Assembly: GCA_029465975.1 (NCBI GenBank)
Contig: CM055753.1
Span: forward strand, 13,533,306-13,597,305
Direction of reading: 5' to 3'
DNA: 64,000 bases
DNA from: Dallia pectoralis
Lineage: Eukaryota > Chordata > Actinopteri > Esociformes > Umbridae
Below are positions 23,640 to 35,600 of this stretch, in pieces (positions within the stretch are counted from its first letter, which is position 1; the number at the start of each line of letters is the position of its first letter). A program made the translations under genes and the position numbers. The notes beneath the pieces were generated by a model, which saw only the letters and a program-made list of their open reading frames with translations, ran no database searches and was not told where the DNA came from.

Positions 23640-26600
23640 CTGTTACAACCAAAAAAATAGTATGTTTTTTAGTCTCAGACATTTGTCATATACAGCAACA
23701 CTGCTTCTATTCCCTCCTCAATTTCATCATGTCTAACTTTATTGTGGCCAAGCTTCATCATCACCATCAGAGACCAGACTTGTGTCCAATAAATCAAGCC
23801 GTTCCACTCGCATTGCTCTCTCAAACCAGCATCAGCAGAAACATGCACGCTCCAATCGGTTTGAGCTGACCAGAGGAGCCTGAATCCCAACCGGTTTGAG
23901 CTGACCAGAGGAGCCTGAATCCCAACCGGTTTGAGCTGACCAGAGGAGCCTGAATCCCAACCGGTTTGAGCTGACCAGAGGAGCCTGAATCCCAACCGGT
24001 TTGAGCTGACCAGAGGAGCCTGAATCCCAACCGGTTTGAGCTGACCAGAGGAGCCTGAATCCCAACCGGTTTGAGCTGACCAGAGGAGCCTGAATCCCAA
24101 CCGGTTTGAGCTGACCAGAGGAGCCTGAATCCCAACCGGTTTGAGCTGACCAGAGGAGCCTGAATCCCAACCGGTTTGAGCTGACCAGAGGAACCTGAAT
24201 CCCAACCGGTTTGAGCTGACCAGAGGAGCCTGAATCCCAACCGGTTTGAGCTGACCAGAGGAGCCTGAATCCCAACCGGTTTGAGCTGACCAGAGGAACC
24301 TGAATCCCAACCGGTTTGAGCTGACCAGAGGAGCCTGAATCCCAACCGGTTTGAGCTGACCAGAGGAGCCTGAATCCCAACCGGTTTGAGCTGACCAGAG
24401 GAGCCTGAATCCCAACCGGTTTGAGCTGACCAGAGGAACCTGAATCCCAACCGGTTTGAGCTGACCAGAGGAACCTGAATCCCAACCGGTTTGAGCTGAC
24501 CAGAGGAGCCTGAATCCCAACCGGTTTGAGCTGACCAGAGGAGCCTGAATCCCAACCGGTTTGAGCTGACCAGAGGAACCTGAAGCCCAACCGGTTTGAG
24601 CTCAGTAGAGTTGTATATAGTAGATCTCACCAGATTAACTCAGTATCAGAGTCGCCCGAGTCATACCTATGCCTTGGAAATTCATTTATAGTATGTCAAC
24701 AGTGCCTGGATGGTCTACTATCTCCAGCATACTATAGCTGGGAAATTCGTTTTCTAGCATACTACTTAGTATGGAGAATATGCGAAATATGATGTTGCCT
24801 ATATTTCCCCAAAATAAAAGTGAGGTATTTCAATGCATTACAAATCTAATAGATCAGACGGCGACCTGGCCAAGATAAGGCGAAAAAAATGTGCAGGACA
24901 ACATACAGTTTTACAAATAGCAATATGACACAGTAAGGCAATACAGGTTCAAGTTATACAGGATGAGGTATATGAAGTACAGTTGAGCAGCATAGATACA
25001 TCTCATCTTCAACCGCTTATGCGGGGTCGGGTCGCGGGGGTAGCAGCTCTAGCAGGGGACCCCAAACCTCCCTTTCCCTGGCAACATTGGCCAGCTCTGA
25101 CTGGGGAATCCTGAGGCGTTCCCAGGCCAGTGTAGAGATATAATCTCTCCACCTAGTCCTGGGTCTTCCCCGAGGTCTCCTCCCAGCTGGATGTGCCTGG
25201 AACACCTCTCTAAGGAGGCACCCATGTGGCATTCTTACTAGATGCCCGAACCACCTCAACTGGCTCCTTTCTACGCGAAGGAGCAGTGGCTCTACTCCGA
25301 GTTCCTCTCGGATGACTGAGCTTCTTACCCTATCTCTAAGGGAGAGGCCAGCCACCTTCCTGAGAAAACCCATTTCGGCCGCTTGTACAGGCGATCGTGT
25401 TCTTTCGGTCATGACTCAGCCTTCATGACCATAGGTGAGAATAGGCACAAACATTGCCCAGTAAATCGAGAGCTTTGCGAATGCAACACCGCCCCCGCTG
25501 CTCCGATTCTCCAGCCAATCTCACGCTCCATTGTCCCCTCACTCGCGAACAAGACCCCGAGTTACTTAAACTCCTTCACTTGGGGTAAGCCATCAGGACC
25601 ACATCATCTGCAAAAAGCAGTGATGTAACCATCAGCCCACCTAACGGAAACCCCTCCCCACCATGACTATGTCTTGATATTCTGTCCATGAATATCACAA
25701 ACAGGATTGGCGACAAAGCGCAGCCCTGGCGAAGGCCAACCCCCACCGGGAACGAATCCGACCTTCTGCCGAAAACACGGACACAGCTCATGCTTTGAGC
25801 GTACAGAGATTGGATGGCCCTGAGAAGAGACCCCCTCATCCCATACTCCCGCAGCACCTCCCACAAAATATCACGGGGTACCCGGTCATACGCCTTCTCC
25901 AGATCCACAAAACACATGTAGACTGGATGGGCATACTCCCAGGCCCCTCCAGGATCCTTGCGAGAGTAAAGAGCTGGTCCGTTATTCCCCAGCCAGGACG
26001 AAAACCGCACTGTTCCTCTTCAATCCGAGGTTCGACTATTGGCCGAACCCTCCTTTCCAGCACTTTGGAGTAAACTTGGTTTAGGAGGTTGAGGAGTGTG
26101 ATACCTCTGTAATTGGCAGACACTCTGGTCCCCCTTTTTAAAGAGAGGTACCACCACCCTGGTCTGCCACTCCTCTGGCACTGTCCCAGACTTCCACGCA
26201 ATGTTGAAGAGGCGTGTCAACCAAGACAGCCCTTCCCCACCCAAAGCTTTTGGCATTTCTGGACAAATCTCATCAGTCCCTGGGGCGTTGCCACTGTGGA
26301 GTTGTATGACTACCTCAGCGACCTCCCGCAGGGAAACTGACGATGACCCTCCATCAGCCTCCAGCTCTGCCTCTATACTAGAGGGTGTGTACGTCGGTAT
26401 TTCAGGAGTTCCTCAAAGTGCTCTTTCCACCGCTTGTACACATCTTGGATGACTCCCCCTTTCCCCCTTCCGAGGTGCCGAACGGTTTTCCAGAAACATC
26501 TTGGTGCCGACCGAAAGTCCTTCTCCATAGCTACTCCAAACCCGCTGCTTTGCCTCTGACACGGCAGCGGCTGCAGCACTTCGGGCCCTGTCGGTACCCT

Positions 26601-29600
26601 GCAACCGCCTCCAGAGTCCTCTGGGATAACATATCCCAGAAGGACTCCTTCTGTATCTATGCTTCAGTTGGACAGCTTCCCTGACCACTGTGGTAACCCT
26701 AACCCACGGTGGTCAGGGAAGCTGTCCAACTGAAGCAAAGATACAGTAATAACAAATATATATATATATATATATATACACAATACAATGAGTATCTAAA
26801 TACAGAATGTGCAAAGTGTGCCTAGTAGGTAGACAGAATAAAGTGTCTCTAGCAGGTTGGTCGATAGAGTGCATGGGAGTATAAGATATGAGGTTATGGG
26901 GAAAGAGCAATTGAGCGTATCTGAGCAAAAAAGAGTGGTTCAAAAGTGTACACAGATATGACTGCAGTACAGGTGCAAATAGGGCATGGCAAGTGAGAAG
27001 AGGTTGAAAACCGTTAACAGGTACAGAGATCAGACAGGTGTTCCGACAGGAGCAGTTTGAAGGCATCTGGTGAGATGAGGGTTTCGAGATTTGGGATTTT
27101 TGTAAATCGTTCCAGTCATTGGCGGCTCCGAACTGAAAGGAATGGCGGCCGAATGTTGTGCAGGCTTTCGGGGTCACTAAAGCAATGTACCTGCTTGAGC
27201 GTAGACTGCGGGTGGGTAGAGCAATGGTAACTAGACAACTTAAGTACAGCAGGACTTTGCCAAGCAGAGACTTGTAAATAAGTTGGTACAAATGAGTTAA
27301 ACGCCGGGTAGTTAATGACGGCCAGCCGACTAATGCATAAAGCTTACAGTGGTGGGTGTTGTAAGGGGCATTTGTAACAAAACGTATGACGCAATGGTAG
27401 ATCTGTTGGTAACAAAGGAGAACCTTGGAGTAAATGCAAAAAAAACAACCACATTGACTTAATGTCTATGTTCCAGTCCAGGAGCTGTTTGTAAAGGAGA
27501 TCCATAGCCATTGGAAAACTAGAGCTTCCAGTTGTGAGACCAGTCACAAGAAACAGTTGATGCATGAATTTTACACACCATGCTACAGCCACGCTACAGA
27601 CAGGCCACATCACAAACACGCTACTGACAGGCCACATCACAAACACGCTACTGAAAGGCCACATCACAAACACGCTACTGACAGGCCACATCACAAACAC
27701 GCTACTGACAGGCCACATCACAAACACGCTACTGACAGGCCACATCACAAACACGCTACTGACAGGCCACATCACAAACACGCTACTGACAGGCCACATC
27801 ACAAACACGCTACTGACAGGCCACATCACAAACACGCTACTGACAGGCCACATCACAAACACGCTACTGACAGGCCACATCACAAACACGCTACTGACAG
27901 GCCACATCACAAACACGCTACTGACAGGCCACATCACAAACATAGGTAAATAACTCTGGTCATGGCTACACAATAATGACAGTTAGCGTATATATTAGTA
28001 AATAACTCTGTTCATGGCTACACAGTGATAATAAAGCAAAGTAAAGTTTGATATAGCATATCTAGGTTTCATAGTGTCGACCCTTCTAGAACAAGAGATC
28101 TTACTCTAATAATTTATCTAGATCCTAAATGGTTTAGTCATTACATTATGACAGAATGACATAAAATGTAGCAATTACCTTTTCCTCTTCTTTTCAGACG
28201 ATGTTATCCTGGGAGTAATAATCCTGGGATCCATTGGTTTGGATGTGGAGTTAGAGAGCCACTCATCTCTGGGTCTTTTACGAGCACTGAAGATTCAATA
28301 CCGACCAAAGTAGGAGTAACAATAGGTATACAAAATATTTCCGGAAATACAATAATCTCGATTTTCTGTTTGTAATTTTCATATCTAAACATTTCAAACT
28401 TCTCTCTGGTAGAGAAGATGTTTCTGCTGTTGTAGAAACATTATGTTGTTGGTACTTTGATATAACGTGCTAATAGAGACGTTATGCTTTTGGTAGTTGC
28501 TGCTATGTGCTAATAGAAACATTATGCTGTTGGTACATTGATATAACATGCTAATAGAAACGTTATGCTGTTGGTAGTTGCTGATATAACGTGATAATAG
28601 AAACCTTATGCTTTTGGTAATTGCTGATATGTGCTAATAGAAACGTTATGTTGTTGGTAACTGGTGATTGAAAGCGCTAATCAGAAGAGGACATAACACA
28701 GATATCCAGAGTTGATGTGCACATACAGTGGTAACACAGAGTTGATGTGCACATACAGTGGTAACACAGAGTTGATGTGCACATACAGTGGTAACACGGA
28801 GTTGATGTGCACATACAGTGGTAACACAGAGTTGATGTGCACATACAGTGACCATACTTACTTAGCTGTGCTCATGTCCCCATGTTGTTCGTTATATGGT
28901 GTTTCTGTCTTTTTCCCTCCCTGCTCAGAGTCTCCCCCCTCCTCCCCCTGTGACATACGGCTGCCATTGTACTTCTCCGGGGAACACTTAGAGGTCAACT
29001 GGGTGGGGGGAGTGGAACCACAGTCTGACAAGGACTCCTGCTCCTTTTTGGATAGCTCACGCCAGATCTTCTGTGGGACGATAAACAGTGAAAAGCGGGG
29101 AGGAGAAAGTCTAAAAAGGTGGAGAGTGAGTTAGAGAGTGCTACCTGTGCTATGGAGGAATCTCCCATGATGCACTTTGCCCCCTCCAAAACAGCACGGT
29201 AGGAGAAACGAAGCTGGTCAGGAGTCTGGATCAGACCCATCCGGTACTCCCTCATGTCCAGCAGAACCGCCTTGATGTCCACAGAGGATGGGTCTTTCCT
29301 CTTGTCCATCTGACAGCAGAGCGTGAGAGGGAAAGTCTAAAGAGACTTGCTGACTGTGATAATGTTCATTTATATTATTAAAAAATATAGATTAATAAAT
29401 AACCCAATAATCAAATAAGGTAACCAGGGCTTACCAGGACCAGACATGTATCGACCAATGAGAAGGTCCCTGAGCGGCCAATCCCAGCACTGCAGTGCAC
29501 CACTGCCGGGCCATGCCCCGCCCCCAGAGAGCCAGAATCCCGCACCTTGAAGAGGAAGTTGAGGAAGAATGCCGGGGATTCTGGTACACCAAAGTCTGGC

Positions 29601-32600
29601 CATGAGGTGTAGTGAAAGTGGTACAGCTCTCTGGTCTCCCCTGTCTGGAGACACAAGACAACAGCCCTCTAGCAGGTGGAGAACTACTACCATAGGGGTC
29701 AAATGTAGTGTACTCCACAGGGAATAGGGTGTAGAGGGAGTTTGCTTAGCATCCCTACTCCAGCCAGAAGCAACCATACAGACAGAGTCTCAGTGATTAC
29801 ATCTGCACCAGATCACATAAACAGAGTTCAATTTGTCCATCAGATTCTCACTGTGTTAGGATCAAGTGAGACAGATCAATGCTAGTTAACCACTTCTTGA
29901 CAGGGCCCCAGACCTCAATTTCCACCTAAAATGACCCACCACAATCTAAATGGATATTACTCTACAACAGAACCATGTAGTAATAATTGGTAAAGGGCAT
30001 TTGAAAGAAAACAGTCTGAATTTTGTGGAAATGTTCAATTAATTAAGGATAATGTAAGACACAATATCTGGCATGAGCTAAAGCAAAAAATAACATACGT
30101 TTTTTGTTTTTTCATGAAGAGTTCTTCATGGAAACTACAGTTAAGATAAACAGATCGTGTTAAATTGGGATGCGCGATGATATCGGCCGATAAAAGCTTA
30201 AAATTATCAATATCGGCAGATATTAATTAATATTCCTACTGATGAGCCTTGCCAATAGTTTGGCGGGTTTATTATGCGCGCGTGACGACCATGAACGTAA
30301 CATGACCGCCCGCAACTTAAACTTCTTACATGTCGACTGTGTGGAAATATTTAGAGATCTGTAAAACAGATAACAAACTTGATATTTGCAGTAGTTGAAG
30401 CACATGATGCGAGGAGGCGTAAAACAACACTCGTTCAACACTACAAATATGATTACGCATCTTAAGAGCCGTTATCCTGAGTAGCACCAAGACTTTTTGA
30501 AAAGTAAGGAAAAAACGCAAGCAAAAAAAAAAACCATCAGCTGCCTCTACTTCAGTGACAAAGCTAGAAAACACAGCAGCGAACATCTACAGGTAATAGT
30601 TTTAACGACTAAATCATTGAATGTATTGCTCATGTTAACCAGCCGTTCAGCGTGATGGAACATGTTGGCTTCAGCGGACTAATGATGTAGCTAGAGCCGC
30701 GTTATGCTGTTAGCTGTCGCTACTTTTCTGCTACATTACCTGAACGAGTGTTGTAACTTGTTGCCAGTCGCATTGAAAAGCTCACCGGCACTAGTCACAT
30801 TAGCTTTACCAGTCCTGTTAGCATGTTGAGCCCCACTGCCCAGTGGATAGACTACACTCACCAAAGTGCTCCGGTTCTCACACAGCAGTTGCAATTGCAT
30901 TCGTATTTGATAATATGTTTAGGAAATGGAAAAGAAAACGAGTGCATGTCGTGTTACGTGAATTACGTAAATTATTAGAAAATGTATTTTTATTTATTTT
31001 ACTCGTAAGGACTGACGTTTGAAGTCTGAACTGAATGAAATGAAGTGAAATAATTAACCTATTTTTCAGGGTTGAATGTCTGTCTACATGAGTTTAATAA
31101 GGAAAAGGTAGTACACGAGTGAGACTTGGATTTCTCTTCAGTAAAATTACAGTGTATATATATATATATCTCGGTAACGGGCAAAATGAGTTTAAAATTA
31201 TCGGCATATCAGATATCGGCCAAAAACGAATATCGTGCATCCCTAGTGTTAAATGTTGTAAACGTCTAGTCTCGCCTGAATATGGATTACTATGGGTCAT
31301 AAACGATGCTAATAATATCCCTGGGACTATAGGAAAAGAAAAACGATCGGCTTTGGCTGATGTAAGTACATTTATAGTATATTATCGCTATGGTTAATAA
31401 ATGCTTGCAACAATGATGAAGTCATTAGCAGTCCGTTCAATTGTTAATAAAATGATCTGTGTTTTAGCTATTTTAAAATGATGTAAAAAAACGTTGTTAG
31501 AAAGGGGAGATTCTAACCTATATGCACAATAAAAGCATGTAGTATATTATTAAACAGCCTTTTTTGAATCGGGATCTTTGTGTAGAGGTTGTAATGGGGG
31601 TGCTGCAATGATCCCACAGCGGGAGGGCTGTCAAGATCAGGTTAAATTATCATCATGTTAGGATCAAGTGAGACAGACCAATGCTAGTTGAATTATCACC
31701 ATGTTAGGATCAAGTGAGACAGATCAATGCTAGTTGAATTATCACCATGTTAGGATCAAGTGAGACAGATCAATGCTAGTTGAATTATCATCATGTTCGG
31801 ATCAAGTGAGACAGATCAATGCTAGTTGAATTATCACCATGTTAGGATCAAGTGAGACAGATCAATGCTAGTTGAATTATCACCATGTTAGGATCAAGTG
31901 AGACAGATCAATGCTAGTTGAATTATCACCATGTTAGGATCAAGTGAGACAGATCAATGCTAGTTTCCTTACGTTAGTGTTTCGCAGCTCCAGTAATCGG
32001 GTTGTGTAGTACGATTTGATGTCCTCTGACAACAACGTTACCAGGAAATGTGTATCTTTGAAGGACAGCTCATGCTCGTCTTGCGTTGGCCAGTACTGAG
32101 CACACTTTTCCTGTTATGGAGGAAAGCCAGTCTGTCAATAAATCAGCCAGCTAATTTATGGTCCAGTGTCAGCTAATTTATGGTCCAGTGCCAGCTTATA
32201 AAAGAAGCAGGAAATTCTAATTTACACATCTCTCCTATTTTATGCGGAACAAACACAATTTACAAGGACATTGGTGTAAAGGAGGGGGTGAGTGTTGTTT
32301 GTGAGTGGTGTGGGGGGGTAGAGGGGGAAGTGGTGTGGGGGTTGGGGTAAAGGGGGTGGGAGTGGTGTAAAGGGGGTGGGAGTGGTGTAGAGGAGGGTGG
32401 AAGTGGTGTGGCGGGAGTAGAGGGGGAGTGGTGTGGGGGTTGGGGTAAAGGGGGTGGGAGTGGTGTAGAGGGGGTGGGAGTGGTGTAGAAGTGGGGGAGT
32501 GGTGTAGAAGTGGGGGAGTGGTGTAGAAGTGGGGGAGTCTTGTAGAAGTGGGGAGTGGTGTAGAAGTGGGGGAGTGGTGTAGAAGTGGGGGAGTGGTGTA

Positions 32601-35600
32601 GAAGGGGGGAGTGGTGTAGAAGTGGGGGAGTGGTGTAGAAGTGGGGGGAGTGGTGTAGAGGAGGGGGAGGGTGGTGTAGAGTGGGGGAGGGTGGTGTAGA
32701 AGTGGGGGAGGGTGGTGTAGAAGTGGGGGAGGGTGGTGTAGAAGTGGGGGAGGGTGGTGTAGAAGTGGGGGAGGGCGTAGAGGAGGTTGGGGGAGTGGCG
32801 TAGAGGATGTGGGGGAGTGGCGTAGAGGAGGTGGGGGGGTGGCGTAGAGGAGGTGGGGGGAGTGGCGTAGAGGAGGTGGGGGGAGTGGCGTAGAGGAGGT
32901 GGGGGAGTGGCGTAGAGGATGTGGGGGAGTGGCGTAAAGGAGGTCGGGGGAGTGGCGTAAAGGAGGTGGGGGAGTGGCGTAGAGGAGGTGGGGGAGTGGC
33001 GTAGAGGAGGAGGTGGGGGAGTGGCGTAGAGGAGGTGGGGGGAGTGGCGTAGAGGAGGTGGGGGGAGTGGCGTAGAGGAGGTGGGGGAGTGGCGTAGAGG
33101 AGGTGGGGGGAGTGGCGTAGAGGAGGGAGGGGGGGGAGTGGCGTAGAGGAGGAAGGGGGAGTGGCGTAGAGGAGGAAGGGGGAGTGGCGTAGAGGAGGAA
33201 GGGGGAGTGGCGTAGAGGAAGGAGGGAGTGGCGTAGAGGAGGGGGGAGTGGTGTAGAGGAGGTATGGGGGTGGTGTAGAGAAAGGGGGAGTGGTGTAGAG
33301 GAGGGGGAGTGGTGTAGAGAAAGGGAGTGGTGTAGAGGAGGTGGGGAGTGGTGTAGATGAGGGGGAGTGGTGTAGAGGGGGAGTGGTGTAGAAGAGGTGT
33401 GGGGTTGGTGTAGAGGAAGGAAGAGTGGTGTAGAGGAAGGGGGAGTGGCGTAGAGGAGGAAGGGGGAGTGGCGTAGAGGAGAAAGGGGGAGTGGCGTAGA
33501 GGAAGGAGGGAGTGGCGTAGAGGAGGGGGAGTGGTGTAGAGGAGGTATGGGGGTGGTGTAGAGAAAGGGGGAGTGGTGTAGAGGAGGGGGAGTGGTGTAG
33601 AGAAAGGGGGAGTGGTGTAGAGGAGGTGGGGAGTGGTGTAGATGAGGGGGAGTGGTGTAGAGGGGGAGTGGTGTAGAAGAGGTGTGGGGTTGGTGTAGAG
33701 GAAGGAAGAGTGGTGTAGAGGAGGGGGGGAGTGGTGTAGAGGAGGTGTGGGGTTGGTGTAGAGGAAGGGGGAGTGGTGTGGAGGGGGGAGTGGTTTACAG
33801 GAGTGGGGGAGTGGTTTACAGGAGTGGGGGAGTGGTTTATATAGTCTTACAGATCCCTTCTCTATGACTCTGTTCAGCATGATAACAGCCTTGGTCTTCT
33901 GCTCCCAGATCATCAACCAGAAGTGTCCACATGTGTTCTTTAGAGGACCCTGTTACAGAACACACAGACTGAGGATATATTTTGCCATATTTCTACATAC
34001 GTTTAAGAACATCAAAAGTATTATTTATATTTCAATATTCATGATCAATATCACAATATCAAATTCTGTCATTATCGTTATTTTAGTTTAAATTCCCCTT
34101 CTGTAAGAGCAACCGGTTAGGTTTTACATGGTAGAGAATGCATCTTAACATGTGTCAATTCCTGAAGTATTTAAAAAAAACTCTTATTTGTGGCAAGTCT
34201 GTTTAAACTTTGAGCCCAGTCCCTAAGCATAAACCCTCTACCCTATAGACCTGACCCCGACCCTATAGACCTGACCCCTATAGACCTGACCCCTATAGAC
34301 CTGACCCCTATAGACCTGACCCCGACCCTATAGACCTGATCCCTACAGAACTGACACCGACCCTATAGACCTGACCCTATAGAACTGACCCCGACCCTAT
34401 AGACCTGATCCCTACAGAACTGACACCGACCCTATAGACCTGACCCTATAGAACTGACCCCGACCCTATAGACCTGATCCCTACAGAACTGACACCAACC
34501 CTATAGACCTGACCCTATAGAACTGACCCCGGCCCTATAGACCTGACCCCGACCCTGTAGACCTGACCCCTATAGAACTGACACCGACCCTATAGACCTG
34601 ACCCTATAGAACTGACACCGACCCTATAGACCTGACCCCGACCCTATAGACCTGACCCTGACCCATATAGACCTGACCCCTATAGAACTGACCCTGACCA
34701 TATAGACCTGACCCTATAGACCTGACCCCGAACCTATAGACCCCAGAGGGGGTAGATATCCCAGACGGGGTAGATATCCCAGACGGGGTAGATGAGAACA
34801 GAACTCACCTGAGTTAGAATATAACTCCTCTGGGCTTCTGCCATGTTCACCAGACTGGCATTGATGTAGTCGTTATCGGAGTTCTCCAGTTTAACCCGAC
34901 TGTGATCAACTAAAAACAGAAAACAATAAATAAACCATACATCTAAGTGAAAGAATATCGCATCAAACACCTGTCTGTCACCTGCCTGTCAGCTACAGAA
35001 AGTTGATTAACATAATATTGCCATTTCTAGTCAGACTACAAAATAAAAAGGATATATATGGGTTTGAAGTCTGTAAACAGAATAAACAGGATATAAAGGG
35101 GTTTGTAGTCTGTAAACAGAATATAAAGGGGTTTGTGGTCTGTAAACAAAATAAACAGGATATAAAGGGATTTGTAGTCTGTAAACAGAATAAACAGGAT
35201 ATAAAGGGATTTGTAGTCTGTAAACAGAATAAACAGGATATAAAGAGGTTTGTGGTCTGTAAACAGAATAAACAGGATATAAAGGGATTTGTAGGACACA
35301 GAGGGGTTTGTAGTCAGAATAAACAGGACACAGAGGGGTTTGTAGTCAGAATAAACATGATATAGAGGAGTTTGTAGTCAGAGTAAACAGGATATAGAGG
35401 AGTTTGTAGTCAGTACACATAATATACAGGGCTTTGTAGTCTATACACAGAATAAAGAGTATATAGAGGGGTTTAAAGTCACTTACATGGACTGACATCT
35501 CTGTATCTGTTACGGTTGCGATTTTCTGGATATTTTGCAACTTTGAAAGGGCATTCGTGGGACTGATTCCGTATATCCTGCGGAAAAACCAACAGGTCAG

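Noticed and set aside
23350..23682. 110-aa minus frame as a separate ptpn2 exon or gene
   Set aside because: It does not match the PTPN2 tail; the conserved ending uses another frame (RARTSDS-stop), making this 3'UTR.
23675..24630. Three overlapping 250-280-aa minus-strand frames
   Set aside because: A stop-free 35-bp array read in three phases; located in ptpn2 intron 9.
27344..27973. 209-aa minus and 130-aa plus frames
   Set aside because: A 27-bp array open in several frames; the ends read into the dispersed repeat.
28204..28392. 62-aa minus frame near ptpn2 exon 9
   Set aside because: The true exon 9 is in a different frame, fixed by phase from exon 8 and by the basic NLS-like sequence.
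29370..29777. 135-aa frame overlapping ptpn2 exon 6
   Set aside because: A shadow frame; the real exon 6 frame contains HCSAGIGRSGT with correct splice sites.
32240..33916. 558-aa proline-rich minus-strand frame
   Set aside because: It starts inside ptpn2 exon 4 and runs through the donor into the G-rich array. The exon ends at 33851 by homology and a GTAAGA donor; the rest is intron repeat.
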